A stretch of 64,000 bases of DNA from contig NZ_SJON01000002.1 in NCBI RefSeq assembly GCF_004331385.1, positions 248,001-312,000 of the forward strand. The letters are read 5' to 3'. Under the pieces are notes generated by a model. The model was not told the DNA's origin and did not search any database. It saw only the letters and a list, made by a program, of their open reading frames with translations. The position numbers and the translations under genes were made by a program. Below are positions 49,066-59,346 of the stretch, piece after piece (position 1 is the first letter of the stretch; the number at the start of each line of letters is the position of its first letter). This DNA is from Enterobacter quasihormaechei (GTDB lineage: Bacteria > Pseudomonadota > Gammaproteobacteria > Enterobacterales > Enterobacteriaceae).

Positions 49066-49081
49066 TGTGATTTGTCTCACA
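49066..49081. promoter_or_regulatory. CRP-cAMP site upstream of galP
   Basis: TGTGA-TTTGTC-TCACA matches the CRP consensus half-sites exactly, and begins three bases after the gal operator, so repressor and CRP sites are adjacent. Confidence 0.85.
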
Positions 49082-49146
49082 TATTTTTATGAGCCGCTCA
49101 CCTACCCTTAATATCGATAAAACTGATAACCCAACTGGAGGGCATA

Positions 49147-50544
49147 ATGCCTGACAATAATAAACAGGGGCGTACGTCCAATAAGGCAATGACGTTCTTC
49201 GTCTGCTTCCTTGCCGCTCTGGCAGGATTACTCTTTGGCCTAGATATTGGCGTCATCGCCGGTGCATTACCTTTCATCGCCGATGAGTTCCAGATTAGCG
49301 CACACACTCAGGAATGGGTGGTTAGCTCCATGATGTTCGGCGCCGCCGTCGGCGCGGTCGGCAGCGGCTGGCTCTCCTTTAAGCTCGGGCGTAAAAAGAG
49401 CCTGATGATCGGCGCGATCCTGTTCGTTGCCGGCTCATTGTTCTCTGCCGCTGCGCCTAACGTTGAAGTGCTGATCCTCTCCCGCGTGCTGCTGGGTCTG
49501 GCAGTGGGCGTGGCGTCTTACACTGCTCCGCTGTACCTGTCTGAAATCGCGCCGGAAAAAATTCGCGGCAGCATGATTTCCATGTATCAGCTGATGATCA
49601 CCATTGGTATTCTCGGGGCTTATCTCTCCGATACCGCGTTCAGCTACAGCGGCGCATGGCGCTGGATGCTGGGTGTGATCATCATCCCTGCCGTCCTGCT
49701 GCTGATCGGCGTCTTCTTCCTGCCGGACAGCCCGCGCTGGTTTGCCGCCAAACGACGCTTCCACGATGCCGAACGCGTGCTCTTACGCCTGCGTGATACC
49801 AGCGCCGAAGCGAAAAACGAGCTGGAAGAGATCCGCGAAAGCCTGAAGGTGAAACAGTCCGGCTGGGCGCTGTTCAAAGAGAACAGCAACTTCCGCCGCG
49901 CGGTGTTCCTCGGCGTGCTGTTACAGGTTATGCAACAGTTCACCGGGATGAACGTCATCATGTATTACGCGCCAAAAATCTTCGAACTGGCGGGTTACAC
50001 CAACACCACCGAGCAGATGTGGGGCACCGTGATTGTCGGCCTGACCAACGTGCTGGCAACCTTTATCGCCATCGGTCTGGTGGACCGCTGGGGACGTAAG
50101 CCAACCCTGACGCTGGGCTTCCTGGTGATGGCTGTCGGTATGGGCGTGCTGGGTACCATGATGCACCTGGGCATTCACTCTCCAACGGCACAGTACTTCG
50201 CCGTGGCGATGCTGCTGATGTTTATCATTGGGTTTGCGATGAGTGCCGGTCCGCTGATTTGGGTACTGTGCTCTGAGATCCAGCCGCTGAAAGGGCGTGA
50301 TTTTGGTATCACCTGCTCTACCGCAACCAACTGGATTGCCAACATGATCGTCGGCGCAACGTTCCTGACCATGCTCAACACCCTGGGTAACGCCAATACC
50401 TTCTGGGTCTACGCGGGTCTGAACCTGTTCTTTATTGTTCTCACAATCTGGCTGGTTCCTGAAACCAAACACGTTTCACTGGAACACATTGAACGTAACC
50501 TGATGAAAGGTCGTCCTCTGCGCGAAATCGGCGCACACGACTGA
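49147..50544 (+). CDS. galP: galactose:H+ symporter GalP
   Basis: A 465-residue, 12-helix sugar porter of the inner membrane. Family signatures: [17 protein letters not shown] (helix 1), [15 protein letters not shown] and the C-terminal PETKHVSLE. Length is one residue from E. coli GalP. The GalR/GalS operator and CRP site upstream predict induction by galactose and catabolite control. Confidence 0.96.
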   Translation: MPDNNKQGRTSNKAMTFFVCFLAALAGLLFGLDIGVIAGALPFIADEFQISAHTQEWVVSSMMFGAAVGAVGSGWLSFKLGRKKSLMIGAILFVAGSLFSAAAPNVEVLILSRVLLGLAVGVASYTAPLYLSEIAPEKIRGSMISMYQLMITIGILGAYLSDTAFSYSGAWRWMLGVIIIPAVLLLIGVFFLPDSPRWFAAKRRFHDAERVLLRLRDTSAEAKNELEEIRESLKVKQSGWALFKENSNFRRAVFLGVLLQVMQQFTGMNVIMYYAPKIFELAGYTNTTEQMWGTVIVGLTNVLATFIAIGLVDRWGRKPTLTLGFLVMAVGMGVLGTMMHLGIHSPTAQYFAVAMLLMFIIGFAMSAGPLIWVLCSEIQPLKGRDFGITCSTATNWIANMIVGATFLTMLNTLGNANTFWVYAGLNLFFIVLTIWLVPETKHVSLEHIERNLMKGRPLREIGAHD

Positions 50545-50553
50545 TCCTCTTGC

Positions 50554-50576
50554 GGGAGGCGCCTCTTGCGCCTCCC
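50554..50576 (+). terminator. hairpin after galP
   Basis: GGGAGGCGC-CTCTT-GCGCCTCCC, a perfect 9-bp stem ten bases past the galP stop codon. The tail (CGCTTCCCGCTTTA) is only mildly T-rich, and sprT begins 26 bases later. Confidence 0.65.
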
Positions 50577-50602
50577 CGCTTCCCGCTTTATGCTCTGCCC
50601 CT

Positions 50603-51100
50603 ATGAAAGCTCCCCGTCTCCCCATCGCCATTCAGCAAGCCGTTATGCGCAGCCTGCGGGAAAAACTCGCCCAGGCCAACCTGAAGCTCGGCCGCAGTTA
50701 TCCTGAACCGAAGCTGGTCTATCAGCAACGCGGCACCGCGGCAGGCACCGCCTGGCTGGAAGCCTACGAGATCCGCCTGAACCCGGTGTTGATGATGGAA
50801 AATCAGCAGGCGTTTATCGAAGAAGTGGTGCCGCACGAGCTGGCCCATCTTCTGGTGTGGAAACACTTTGGCCGCGTCGCGCCGCACGGCAAAGAGTGGA
50901 AGTGGATGATGGAGGCGGTGCTCGGCGTTCCGGCACGCCGAACCCATCAGTTCGAGCTGGAATCGGTGCGCCGCAATACCTTTCCCTACCGCTGCCAGTG
51001 CCAGCAGCACCAGCTTACCGTCCGCCGCCACAACCGCGTGGTGCGGGGCGAGGCGACCTACCGCTGCGTGAAGTGTGGCGAGCCGCTGGTCGCGGAATAA
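50603..51100 (+). CDS. sprT: SprT family protein
   Basis: A 165-residue zinc-metalloprotease-like protein with HELAH ([13 protein letters not shown], near 78) and a C-terminal zinc-ribbon with paired cysteines (YRCQCQQH and YRCVKCGEP). The family is related to the protease domain of Spartan; the bacterial role is undefined. Same place between galP and endA as in E. coli. Confidence 0.93.
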   Translation: MKAPRLPIAIQQAVMRSLREKLAQANLKLGRSYPEPKLVYQQRGTAAGTAWLEAYEIRLNPVLMMENQQAFIEEVVPHELAHLLVWKHFGRVAPHGKEWKWMMEAVLGVPARRTHQFELESVRRNTFPYRCQCQQHQLTVRRHNRVVRGEATYRCVKCGEPLVAE

Positions 51101-51194
51101 TCAACTGAACTATCAGGAACTTTCCTGATCTGACTGATTGCATACAGGAACAACATTCGTTACGTTGCGGGCTCGTTTTGACACGGAGTGTAAG

Positions 51195-51902
51195 ATGTCC
51201 CGTAATGTTTCTCTCGCGGTCGCTTTTCTGGCGACGGCGCTTTCCGGCCATGCTCTGGCCGACGGTATTCACAGTTTTTCTCAGGCTAAAACGGCAGGCG
51301 TAAAGATTAACGCCGACGTGCCGGGTGATTTCTACTGCGGCTGTAAAATCCACTGGCAGGGTAAAAAAGGGATCGTGGACCTGGAGTCCTGCGGCTATAA
51401 GGTGCGCAAGAACGAGAACCGCGCCAGCCGAATCGAATGGGAACACGTTGTTCCGGCCTGGCAGTTTGGTCACCAGCGCCAGTGCTGGCAGGATGGCGGA
51501 CGTAAGAATTGCGCAAAAGATCCGGTCTATCGCCAGATGGAAAGCGATATGCACAACCTGCAACCCGCCGTGGGTGAAGTCAATGGCGATCGCGGTAACT
51601 TCATGTACAGCCAGTGGAACGGTGGCGAAGGCCAGTACGGTCAGTGCGCGATGAAGGTCGATTTCAAAGATAAAGTAGCCGAACCGCCTGCGCGCGCGCG
51701 CGGCAGCATCGCCCGTACGTACTTCTATATGCGCGACCGCTACCATCTCAACCTTTCCCGCCAGCAGACGCAGCTGTTCAATGCCTGGGACAAACTCTAT
51801 CCGGTGACGGACTGGGAATGCCAGCGCGACGAACGTATCGCCAACGTCCAGGGGAATCACAACCCTTACGTCCAGCGGGCTTGCCAGGCGCAAAAGAGCT
51901 AA
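51195..51902 (+). CDS. endA: DNA-specific endonuclease I
   Basis: A 235-residue periplasmic nuclease. Signal peptide [22 protein letters not shown], then the nuclease core with the catalytic EWEHVVPAW and the metal-site [19 protein letters not shown], plus several cysteines for disulfides ([17 protein letters not shown]). Start at 51195 follows GGAG and equals the E. coli length; the frame open from 51138 would put extra residues before the signal peptide. Confidence 0.96.
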   Translation: MSRNVSLAVAFLATALSGHALADGIHSFSQAKTAGVKINADVPGDFYCGCKIHWQGKKGIVDLESCGYKVRKNENRASRIEWEHVVPAWQFGHQRQCWQDGGRKNCAKDPVYRQMESDMHNLQPAVGEVNGDRGNFMYSQWNGGEGQYGQCAMKVDFKDKVAEPPARARGSIARTYFYMRDRYHLNLSRQQTQLFNAWDKLYPVTDWECQRDERIANVQGNHNPYVQRACQAQKS

Positions 51903-51953
51903 CCTACACTACGGCCATTCGCTTATATCGCATGACATATGGAATTTCTGACT

Positions 51954-52685
51954 ATGCGCATCCCTCGCATCTATCACCCTGAACTGATTACCGCTGGCGG
52001 CGAAATCGCCCTGTCTGATGATGCTGCAAACCACGTAGGCCGCGTGCTGCGCATGGGTGCAGGCCAGGCCATTCAGCTCTTCGACGGCTCGAATCAGGTT
52101 TTCGACGCTGAAATTACGCGCGCCGACAAAAAAAGCGTGCACGTAAAGGTGCTCCGTGGCGAAGTGGACGACCGGGAATCCCCGCTGCACATTCACCTCG
52201 GCCAGGTGATGTCGCGCGGGGAAAAGATGGAGTTCACCATTCAGAAATCCATTGAACTGGGTGTAAGCCTCATTACGCCACTTTTTTCTGAGCGCTGCGG
52301 CGTTAAACTGGATGCGGAACGTCTGAACAAAAAGATCCAGCAATGGCAGAAAATTGCCATTGCTGCCTGCGAACAGAGTGGCCGTAACCGTATTCCGGAG
52401 ATCCGCCCGGCGATGGATCTGGAGGACTGGTGTGCAGAAGAGGAAAGTGGGCTTAAGCTTAATCTTCATCCGCGCGCCAGCGCCAGCATCAATACGCTGC
52501 CGCTGCCCGTTGAGCGCGTACGCCTGCTGATTGGCCCGGAAGGCGGCCTGTCGGCTGACGAAATCGCCATGACGGCGCGTTACCAGTTTACTGATATTCT
52601 GTTGGGACCTCGCGTTCTGCGCACTGAGACAACGGCACTCACAGCCATTACCGCGCTACAGGTACGGTTTGGCGATCTGGGTTGA
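51954..52685 (+). CDS. rsmE: 16S rRNA m3U1498 methyltransferase
   Basis: A 243-residue SPOUT-family methyltransferase. The N-terminal PUA-like RNA-binding region ([11 protein letters not shown]) and the C-terminal knot motif [14 protein letters not shown] with [14 protein letters not shown] are present. The start [10 protein letters not shown] at 51954 is preferred to 51939 by family length. 51 bases after endA and 19 before gshB. Confidence 0.96.
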   Translation: MRIPRIYHPELITAGGEIALSDDAANHVGRVLRMGAGQAIQLFDGSNQVFDAEITRADKKSVHVKVLRGEVDDRESPLHIHLGQVMSRGEKMEFTIQKSIELGVSLITPLFSERCGVKLDAERLNKKIQQWQKIAIAACEQSGRNRIPEIRPAMDLEDWCAEEESGLKLNLHPRASASINTLPLPVERVRLLIGPEGGLSADEIAMTARYQFTDILLGPRVLRTETTALTAITALQVRFGDLG

Positions 52686-52704
52686 CCCATTAACGGAGAA
52701 GAAG

Positions 52705-53652
52705 ATGATTAAGCTCGGCATCGTGATGGACCCCATCGCAAACATTAACATCAAGAAAGATTCCAGCTTTGCTATGCTGCTGGAAGCGCAGCGTCGCGGC
52801 TATGAACTCCACTACATGGAGATGAACGATCTTTACCTGATCAACGGTGAAGCCCGCGCACGCACCCGCATCGTTAACGTCGAGCAGAACTACGACAAAT
52901 GGTACGAATTTGGCACCGAGCAGGATATTGCCCTGGCCGACCTCAACGTCATCCTGATGCGTAAAGATCCGCCGTTCGACACCGAATACATTTACTCCAC
53001 CTATATCCTTGAGCGTGCCGAAGAGAAAGGAACGCTGATCGTCAACAAGCCGCAGAGCCTGCGCGACTGCAACGAGAAGCTTTACACCGCCTGGTTCTCT
53101 GACCTGACGCCGGAAACGCTGGTCACCCGCAGCAAAACGCAGCTGAAAGCATTCTGGCAGAAGCACGGCGACATCATCATGAAGCCGCTGGACGGCATGG
53201 GCGGCGCGTCGATCTTCCGCGTGAAGGACGGCGACCCGAACATTGGCGTGATTGCCGAAACGCTGACCGAGCTGGGAACCCGCTACTGCATGGCGCAGAA
53301 CTATCTGCCTGCCATCAAAGACGGCGACAAGCGCGTGCTGGTCGTAGACGGCGAGCCGGTGCCTTACTGCCTGGCGCGCATCCCGCAGGGTGGCGAAACC
53401 CGTGGCAACCTGGCGGCCGGCGGCCGTGGCGAACCGCGTCCGTTAAGCGAAAGCGACTGGGAAATTGCCCGCCGCGTCGGTCCTACGCTGAAAGCTAAAG
53501 GTCTGATCTTCGTCGGCCTCGATATCATCGGCGATCGCCTGACCGAAGTGAACGTCACCAGCCCGACCTGCATTCGTGAAATTGAGGCGGAATTCCCGAT
53601 CTCGATCACCGGAATGCTGATGGACGCTATCGAAAAACGTTTACAGAAATAA
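52705..53652 (+). CDS. gshB: glutathione synthetase
   Basis: A 315-residue ATP-grasp enzyme joining gamma-glutamylcysteine and glycine. ATP-grasp segments: [37 protein letters not shown] and the C-terminal [16 protein letters not shown] with metal ligands. The start [10 protein letters not shown] at 52705 follows GGAGAAG. Between rsmE and yqgE as in E. coli. Confidence 0.98.
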   Translation: MIKLGIVMDPIANINIKKDSSFAMLLEAQRRGYELHYMEMNDLYLINGEARARTRIVNVEQNYDKWYEFGTEQDIALADLNVILMRKDPPFDTEYIYSTYILERAEEKGTLIVNKPQSLRDCNEKLYTAWFSDLTPETLVTRSKTQLKAFWQKHGDIIMKPLDGMGGASIFRVKDGDPNIGVIAETLTELGTRYCMAQNYLPAIKDGDKRVLVVDGEPVPYCLARIPQGGETRGNLAAGGRGEPRPLSESDWEIARRVGPTLKAKGLIFVGLDIIGDRLTEVNVTSPTCIREIEAEFPISITGMLMDAIEKRLQK

Positions 53653-53656
53653 CCTG

Positions 53657-53703
53657 TGACAGCGCCTGTGTTTATCCCCATACTGGGCGCTGTCGCTTTT
53701 TAA
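53657..53703 (+). terminator. terminator after gshB
   Basis: GACAGCGCC at 53658 pairs with GGCGCTGTC ending at 53694, followed by GCTTTTT; the loop is about 19 bases. Separates gshB from the yqgE-ruvX pair. Confidence 0.8.
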
Positions 53704-53726
53704 ACCAGGAAACAGTACCTCTGACA

Positions 53727-54287
53727 ATGAATTTACAGCATCACTTTCTTATTGCCATGCCTGCTCTCCAGGATCCGATTTTCCGCCGCGCCGTGGTGTA
53801 CATTTGTGAATACAACGAAGACGGCGCGATGGGGATTATCATCAACAAGCCGCTGGAAAACCTTCAGGTTGAAGGGATTCTGGACAAGCTGAAAATCCCC
53901 GCTGAAGCGCGACTGCCGGAGATCCGTCTCGATAAACCGGTGATGCTGGGCGGCCCGCTTGCAGAAGATCGTGGCTTTATCCTGCATACCCCGCCGGTTT
54001 TCTCGTCCAGTATTCGTATCTCCGATAACACCGTCGTCACGACGTCGCGCGACGTGCTCGAAACGCTGGGCACGGCAAATCAGCCTTCTGAAGTGCTGGT
54101 TGCGCTCGGCTACGCCTCCTGGGAAAAAGGGCAGCTGGAACAAGAAATTCTGGACAACGCCTGGCTCACAGCCCCTGCGGATATGAATATCCTGTTTAAA
54201 ACCCCTATTGCCGATCGCTGGCGCGACGCGGCGAAGCTGATTGGCATTGATATTCTCACCATGCCTGGCGTTGCGGGGCACGCGTAA
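53727..54287 (+). CDS. yqgE: UPF0301 family protein YqgE
   Basis: A 186-residue DUF179-family protein of unknown function, with conserved [15 protein letters not shown] at the N-terminus and [13 protein letters not shown] in the middle. Its stop codon overlaps the ruvX start (TAATG), a coupling conserved in many proteobacteria, so a link to ruvX is likely but undefined. Confidence 0.94.
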   Translation: MNLQHHFLIAMPALQDPIFRRAVVYICEYNEDGAMGIIINKPLENLQVEGILDKLKIPAEARLPEIRLDKPVMLGGPLAEDRGFILHTPPVFSSSIRISDNTVVTTSRDVLETLGTANQPSEVLVALGYASWEKGQLEQEILDNAWLTAPADMNILFKTPIADRWRDAAKLIGIDILTMPGVAGHA

Positions 54288-54703
54288 TGAGCGGCACCCT
54301 TCTCGCCTTCGACTTCGGCACCAAAAGCATCGGCGTCGCCGTGGGTCAACGGATCACCGGCACCGCCCGCCCCCTCACGGCGCTGAAAGCTAACGACGGC
54401 ACGCCGGACTGGAACCTTATTGAGCGCCTGCTCAAGGAGTGGCAGCCGGACGACGTGATTGTCGGCCTGCCGCTGAACATGGACGGCACCGAGCAACCGC
54501 TTACCGCCCGCGCGCGCAAGTTCGCGAACAAAATCCATGGCCGCTTTGGCGTCTCCGTTAAGCTGCACGATGAACGTCTGAGCACCGTTGAAGCGCGCGC
54601 TGGCCTGTTCGAGCACGGCGGCTTCCGGGCGCTGAACAAAGGCAGCGTGGATTCTGCTTCTGCCGTCATTATCCTCGAAAGCTATTTCGAACAAGGTTAC
54701 TGA
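54287..54703 (+). CDS. ruvX: RNase H-fold nuclease RuvX/YqgF
   Basis: A 138-residue RNase H-like protein (YqgF) implicated in 16S rRNA 5' processing and possibly Holliday-junction resolution. Conserved [15 protein letters not shown] with the first catalytic Asp, the middle VGLPLNMDG with nearby acidic residues, and the C-terminal [13 protein letters not shown] segment are intact. Converges on yggR, ten bases away. Confidence 0.95.
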   Translation: MSGTLLAFDFGTKSIGVAVGQRITGTARPLTALKANDGTPDWNLIERLLKEWQPDDVIVGLPLNMDGTEQPLTARARKFANKIHGRFGVSVKLHDERLSTVEARAGLFEHGGFRALNKGSVDSASAVIILESYFEQGY

Positions 54704-54713
54704 GCGCCGGGGC

Positions 54714-55694
54714 CTACAGCCGCCCCTGCGCCCGCCGCTCTGCCAGACTCTGCTCAAAGTTCTGCATCCCCGCCTGCTGCCCCGTTTGGATAATGCCCGG
54801 AAGTTGCCAGGTTTTGCCTTCGCGGATCAGGTTCGCCGCCGCAGACGTGTTCACCAGTAATTCGTACAGCGCCACGCGCCCGCCCTGGAGATCCTGACGC
54901 AGCTTCTGCGCCAGCACCGCGCGCAGGCTTCCCGCCAGCTGATTGCGCACCGGATCTTTTTCCTGCGCCGGGAAGGTATCGACCAGGCGCTCAATGGCCT
55001 GCGCCGCCCCGCGCGTGTGCAGCGTGGCTAAAACCAGATGGCCGGTCTCAGCCGCCGTCAGTGCCAGGCGTATCGTCTCGCTGTCGCGCAGCTCACCAAG
55101 CAGAATTACATCCGGATCTTCACGCAGGGCGCTGCGCAGGGCCTCGGCAAAGGACGGGCTGTGCTGGCCTATCTCGCGCTGCTGGATCAGGCAACGTTCG
55201 CTCTGGTACATAAACTCCACCGGATCTTCCAGGGTCAGAATATGCCCGTCCGTCTGGTGATTGAGGAAATCGACCATCGCGGCCAGGGTGGTCGATTTTC
55301 CGCTGCCGGTGGCGCCGGTGACCAGAATCAGGCCATTGTCATGGGTCAACAGCGCCGGGATCGCTCGCGGCACGCCCAACGCAGAGAGCTGCGGGCACGT
55401 CATCGGCAACAGCCGCAGCGCGATCGAAGCGCCGTGCATATGCTTAAACGCACTGCCGCGCAGCCGCTGACCGCCTGCGAGGGTAACGGCAAAATCCACC
55501 TGCCCGTTTGCCCACCATGCGCCCTGCTGTTCGTCGTTGAGCCACGCTTTTATTAATCCCTCCACATCCGGGGGCGGAAACGGCGCCGGTTCAAGCCGGC
55601 CTAACCTGCGCCAGCGCGGTGGCGAATCACTGCACAGGTGTAGATCGGAGACGTTATGCTTTACACTAAGGGCCACAATTTCTTCCACATCCAT
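54714..55694 (-). CDS. yggR: PilT-like ATPase YggR
   Basis: A 326-residue secretion/retraction ATPase of the PilT/GspE superfamily, with Walker A GATGSGKST (near 128), the Asp box (ILTLEDPVEF) and Walker B (VILLGELRDSETI). It stands alone, without pilus genes beside it, between ruvX and yggS on the opposite strand, as in E. coli, so its partner pilus must be encoded elsewhere. Confidence 0.94.
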   Translation of the reverse strand: MDVEEIVALSVKHNVSDLHLCSDSPPRWRRLGRLEPAPFPPPDVEGLIKAWLNDEQQGAWWANGQVDFAVTLAGGQRLRGSAFKHMHGASIALRLLPMTCPQLSALGVPRAIPALLTHDNGLILVTGATGSGKSTTLAAMVDFLNHQTDGHILTLEDPVEFMYQSERCLIQQREIGQHSPSFAEALRSALREDPDVILLGELRDSETIRLALTAAETGHLVLATLHTRGAAQAIERLVDTFPAQEKDPVRNQLAGSLRAVLAQKLRQDLQGGRVALYELLVNTSAAANLIREGKTWQLPGIIQTGQQAGMQNFEQSLAERRAQGRL

Positions 55695-55711
55695 AGACTA
55701 CTCCTCGGAAA

Positions 55712-56413
55712 ATGAACGACATTGCGCATAACCTGGCACAGGTCCGGGACAAAATCTCAGCCGCTGCAACGCGTTGCGGCCGTGCTTCAGAAGAAATTAC
55801 GTTGCTTGCAGTCAGCAAAACCAAGCCTGCGAGCGCCATCGCAGAAGCGATTGCCGCCGGCCATCGCGCCTTCGGCGAAAACTATGTGCAGGAAGGGGTG
55901 GATAAGATTCGCGCTTTCCGGGAACAGGGCAATACGGACCTGCAATGGCACTTTATCGGCCCGCTACAGTCGAACAAAAGCCGACTGGTAGCAGAGCACT
56001 TCGACTGGTGCCACACCATCGATCGTCTGCGCATCGCCACCCGTCTGAGCGACCAGCGCCCGGCAGAGATGCCAGCGCTTAACGTGCTGATTCAAATCAA
56101 CATCAGTGATGAAAACAGCAAGTCCGGCATTACGCTGAGCGAGCTGGATGCGCTGGCGGCTGAGGTGGCGGCGCTGCCGCGCTTAACCCTGCGCGGGCTG
56201 ATGGCAATTCCGGCGCCAGAGTCAAGTTATGAAAGGCAGTTTGCCGTGGCACAGCAAATGGCTGTAGCATTTGAGGCGCTTAAAGCGCGCTATGACACGG
56301 TAGACACGCTTTCTCTGGGCATGTCGGACGATATGGAAGCCGCCATCGCGGCAGGCAGCACCATGGTGCGCATCGGCACGGCTATTTTCGGTGCGCGCGA
56401 TTACACCCAATAA
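55712..56413 (+). CDS. yggS: PLP homeostasis protein YggS
   Basis: A 233-residue member of the YggS/PROSC family, a non-enzymatic PLP-binding barrel controlling free PLP and amino-acid balance. The PLP lysine is in LLAVSKTKP near residue 36; the phosphate site is SMGMSDDMEAAIAAGSTMVRIG (parts LGMSDDMEAA and VRIGTAIFG). First gene of yggS-yggT-yggU-rdgB-hemW. Confidence 0.96.
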   Translation: MNDIAHNLAQVRDKISAAATRCGRASEEITLLAVSKTKPASAIAEAIAAGHRAFGENYVQEGVDKIRAFREQGNTDLQWHFIGPLQSNKSRLVAEHFDWCHTIDRLRIATRLSDQRPAEMPALNVLIQINISDENSKSGITLSELDALAAEVAALPRLTLRGLMAIPAPESSYERQFAVAQQMAVAFEALKARYDTVDTLSLGMSDDMEAAIAAGSTMVRIGTAIFGARDYTQ

Positions 56414-56434
56414 TAAGGAAAACTGAGGAACGCC

Positions 56435-57001
56435 ATGAAGACGTTGACTTTCCTGCTCTCAACGGTCATTGAACTGTATACGATGGCGCTGCTGCTGCGC
56501 GTCTGGATGCAGTGGGCCCGTTGTGATTTTTACAATCCATTCTCACAATTTATCGTGAAAATCACGCAGCCCGTTGTGGGGCCGCTTCGCCGCATCATTC
56601 CGGCAATGGGGCCGATAGACAGTTCATCCCTGCTGATGGCGTTTATTCTGAGCGTTATCAAAGCGATCGTGCTGTTTATGGTCATTACTTTCCAGCCGAT
56701 TATCTGGATTTCAGCCGTTCTGATCCTCGTGAAAACCGTCGGCCTGCTGATCTTCTGGGTCCTGCTGGTGATGGCGATCATGAGCTGGGTAAGCCGGGGC
56801 CGTAGCCCGGTGGAATACGCGTTGATTCAGCTGACGGAACCGCTGCTGCGTCCGATTCGTAGCCTGCTGCCTGCCATGGGCGGGATCGACTTCTCCCCGA
56901 TGCTCCTCGTTCTGCTGCTGTACGTGCTGAATATGGGTATCGCGGAACTGTTGCAGGCGACGGGCAATATGCTGCTGCCGGGGCTGTGGATGGCGTTATG
57001 A
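56435..57001 (+). CDS. yggT: YggT family membrane protein
   Basis: A 188-residue inner-membrane protein with two copies of the YGGT domain, each a pair of hydrophobic helices and a conserved [19 protein letters not shown] or [17 protein letters not shown] segment. Linked in E. coli to osmotic and ion tolerance, mechanism unknown. Overlaps yggU by four bases (ATGA). Confidence 0.94.
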   Translation: MKTLTFLLSTVIELYTMALLLRVWMQWARCDFYNPFSQFIVKITQPVVGPLRRIIPAMGPIDSSSLLMAFILSVIKAIVLFMVITFQPIIWISAVLILVKTVGLLIFWVLLVMAIMSWVSRGRSPVEYALIQLTEPLLRPIRSLLPAMGGIDFSPMLLVLLLYVLNMGIAELLQATGNMLLPGLWMAL

Positions 57002-57294
57002 GTGCAGTTAGCCCCTGCGCCGACGGGCTGGTTTTACGGCTGTACATTCAGCCGAAAGCCAGCCGCGACAGCATTGTTGGGCTGCATGGCGACGAGTTAA
57101 AAGTCGCCATCACCGCCCCGCCGGTTGACGGCCAGGCGAATGCGCATCTGACCAAATACCTGGCTAAACAGTTTCGCGTCGCTAAAAGCCAGGTCATCAT
57201 TGAGAAAGGTGAACTTGGCCGCCATAAACAGGTAAAAATCCTTAATCCGCAATCTCTCCCGACGGAAGTCGCGGCTCTGACAGAACAGGACTAA
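56998..57294 (+). CDS. yggU: UPF0235/DUF167 family protein YggU
   Basis: A 98-residue protein with the DUF167 core [16 protein letters not shown] and [11 protein letters not shown]. Function unknown. Start MSAVSPC at 56998 follows E. coli YggU and creates the ATGA overlap with yggT; the alternative ATG at 56986 lies deeper inside yggT. rdgB follows three bases after the stop. Confidence 0.93.
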   Translation: MSAVSPCADGLVLRLYIQPKASRDSIVGLHGDELKVAITAPPVDGQANAHLTKYLAKQFRVAKSQVIIEKGELGRHKQVKILNPQSLPTEVAALTEQD

Positions 57295-57297
57295 ACC

Positions 57298-57891
57298 ATG
57301 CAGAAAGTTGTTCTCGCCACCGGTAACGCAGGTAAAGTGCGCGAGCTGGCCTCGCTATTAAATGATTTTGGGCTGGACGTGGTGGCTCAGACCGAGCTGG
57401 GCGTGGATTCCGCCGAAGAGACGGGCCTGACGTTTATCGAAAACGCCATTCTGAAAGCGCGCCACGCCGCGCAGATCACGGGGCTGCCCGCGATTGCCGA
57501 TGACTCCGGTCTGGCCGTAGATTTTCTCGGCGGTGCGCCGGGGATTTACTCCGCCCGCTATTCCGGGGTGGACGCCACCGACCAGCAGAATCTGGAAAAG
57601 CTGCTCGTGGCCCTGAAGGACGTTCCCGACGAACAGCGTACCGCGCAGTTCCACTGCGTGCTGGTCTACATGCGTCATGCGGAAGACCCAACGCCGATCG
57701 TCTGTCACGGCAGCTGGCCGGGCGTGATTACCCGTGAAGCGGCGGGCAACGGCGGCTTTGGCTATGACCCGATTTTCTTTGTCCCGACCGAGGGCAAAAC
57801 CGCTGCGGAACTGACCCGCGAAGAAAAAAGCGCGATCTCCCACCGTGGTCGCGCGCTGAAACTGTTACTGGAAGCGTTACGTAATGGCTAA
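57298..57891 (+). CDS. rdgB: dITP/XTP pyrophosphatase RdgB
   Basis: A 197-residue nucleotide-pool cleaning enzyme that hydrolyses dITP, ITP and XTP. Motifs: [28 protein letters not shown] with the metal Asp, and FGYDPIFF near 153, SHRGRAL near 178. Overlaps the hemW start by eight bases. Confidence 0.97.
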   Translation: MQKVVLATGNAGKVRELASLLNDFGLDVVAQTELGVDSAEETGLTFIENAILKARHAAQITGLPAIADDSGLAVDFLGGAPGIYSARYSGVDATDQQNLEKLLVALKDVPDEQRTAQFHCVLVYMRHAEDPTPIVCHGSWPGVITREAAGNGGFGYDPIFFVPTEGKTAAELTREEKSAISHRGRALKLLLEALRNG

Positions 57892-59026
57892 TTTGCCGCC
57901 TCTGAGTCTTTATATTCATATCCCTTGGTGTGTGCAGAAATGCCCGTACTGTGATTTCAACTCGCACGCGCTGAAGGGCGAAGTGCCGCACGATGATTAC
58001 GTCGCGCATCTGCTGGCCGATCTGGATGCCGATGTACCGTACGCGCAGGGACGTGAGGTAAAGACCATTTTCATTGGTGGCGGTACGCCGAGCCTGCTCT
58101 CAGGCCCGGCGATGCAGACGCTGCTGGACGGCGTGCGTGCGCGCCTGAACCTGGCAGCGGATGCTGAAATTACGATGGAAGCCAACCCCGGCACCGTTGA
58201 GGCCGACCGTTTTGTCGAGTATCAGCGCGCGGGCGTGAACCGTATCTCCATCGGGGTGCAGAGCTTTAGCGAGCCGAAGCTGAAGCGTCTGGGGCGCATT
58301 CACGGCCCGGAAGAGGCAAAGCGTGCGGCGAACCTGGCAACGGGGCTTGGGCTGCGCAGTTTTAATCTCGATTTGATGCACGGCCTGCCGGACCAGTCGC
58401 TGGAAGAGGCGCTGGACGATTTGCGTCAGGCGATTGAACTGAACCCGCCGCATCTGTCGTGGTATCAGCTCACCATTGAGCCGAACACGCTGTTTGGCTC
58501 CCGCCCTCCGGTGCTGCCGGACGACGACGCGCTGTGGGATATCTTCGAGCAGGGTCACAGGCTGTTAACCGCGGCAGGGTATCAGCAATATGAAACCTCG
58601 GCGTATGCGAAGCCGGGCTATCAGTGTCAGCACAACCTGAACTACTGGCGTTTTGGTGATTATCTGGGGATTGGCTGCGGCGCCCACGGCAAAGTGACCT
58701 TCCCGGACGGTCGCATTCTGCGTACCGCCAAAACGCGTCATCCGCGCGGATTTATGGAAGGCCGCTACCTGGAGCGTCAGCACGACGTCGAGGCGGCGGA
58801 CAAGCCGTTTGAGTTCTTTATGAACCGCTTCCGTCTGCTGGAAGCCGCGCCGCGCACCGAGTTTTCGCGTTATACCGGGTTACCGGAATTAGCGATTCGC
58901 CCGCAGATTGACGAGGCGCTGGCGCAGGGGTATCTGACGGAATGTGATGATTACTGGCAGATCACCGAGCACGGTAAGCTGTTCTTAAACTCCCTTCTTG
59001 AGCTGTTCCTCGCTGAAGGATCCTGA
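57884..59026 (+). CDS. hemW: heme chaperone HemW
   Basis: A 380-residue radical-SAM protein related to HemN but acting as a heme-transfer chaperone. The cluster motif is CVQKCPYC (near 17-24), followed by GGGTPSLLS and a C-terminal HemN-like domain. Length matches E. coli HemW (YggW). In E. coli yggM and ansB follow; here they are replaced by a gene remnant and repeats. Confidence 0.96.
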   Translation: MANLPPLSLYIHIPWCVQKCPYCDFNSHALKGEVPHDDYVAHLLADLDADVPYAQGREVKTIFIGGGTPSLLSGPAMQTLLDGVRARLNLAADAEITMEANPGTVEADRFVEYQRAGVNRISIGVQSFSEPKLKRLGRIHGPEEAKRAANLATGLGLRSFNLDLMHGLPDQSLEEALDDLRQAIELNPPHLSWYQLTIEPNTLFGSRPPVLPDDDALWDIFEQGHRLLTAAGYQQYETSAYAKPGYQCQHNLNYWRFGDYLGIGCGAHGKVTFPDGRILRTAKTRHPRGFMEGRYLERQHDVEAADKPFEFFMNRFRLLEAAPRTEFSRYTGLPELAIRPQIDEALAQGYLTECDDYWQITEHGKLFLNSLLELFLAEGS

Positions 59027-59040
59027 AGGCTGATTCAGGA

Positions 59041-59271
59041 TTTTGCATCCCGTTCTGCCGGCTGAGGGAAAGGCTGGCGGTTGAGCTGGACGGCGGACAG
59101 CATGATGAAAATCAGGAATACGATCGCCAACGGACGTTGTGGTTAAACCAAAAGGGCTGGCACGTCATTCGGTTCTGGAATAATGAACTCTGGAATAACG
59201 AAGAGGCGGTGTTAGAGAGGATCCTTGGAACGCTGCAAATGCTGCAACCCTCACCCCTGCCCTCGCCCTGA
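59041..59271 (+). pseudogene. 5'-truncated DUF559 endonuclease-like gene remnant
   Basis: Frame 59041-59271 has no start codon but reads a clear DUF559/very-short-patch-repair-like C-terminal half: LAVELDGGQHDE, YDRQRTLWLNQKGWHVIRFW, NNELWNNEEAVLERIL, then a stop at 59269. The VELDGGQH core and the RFWNNE segment are the family hallmarks. The N-terminal half is missing, replaced by sequence running from the hemW stop. The C-terminus runs into the CCCTCACCC palindrome. Probably a degraded insertion remnant. Confidence 0.75.
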
Positions 59272-59328
59272 AAGGGAGAGGGTGCAAATCATTCCCTCGC
59301 CCCTTTGGGGAGAGGGTTAGGGTGAGGG
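59248..59328. repeat. large palindromic repeat (CCCTCACCC...GGGTGAGGG)
   Basis: Outer arms CCCTCACCC (59248-59256) and GGGTGAGGG (59320-59328) enclose two inner hairpins built from CCCT and AGGG runs (CCCTGAAAGGG and CCCCTTTGGGG). About 80 bases, between the remnant and yggN. Related CCCTCTCC...GGAGAGGG sequences follow bglA and speA. Confidence 0.8.
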
Positions 59329-59346
59329 GCCCTGCGCGCAGAGGCG

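Noticed and set aside
54714..55694. yggR as part of a type II/IV secretion or competence locus
   Set aside because: Isolated ATPase without pilin or assembly genes nearby; position is the conserved core one.
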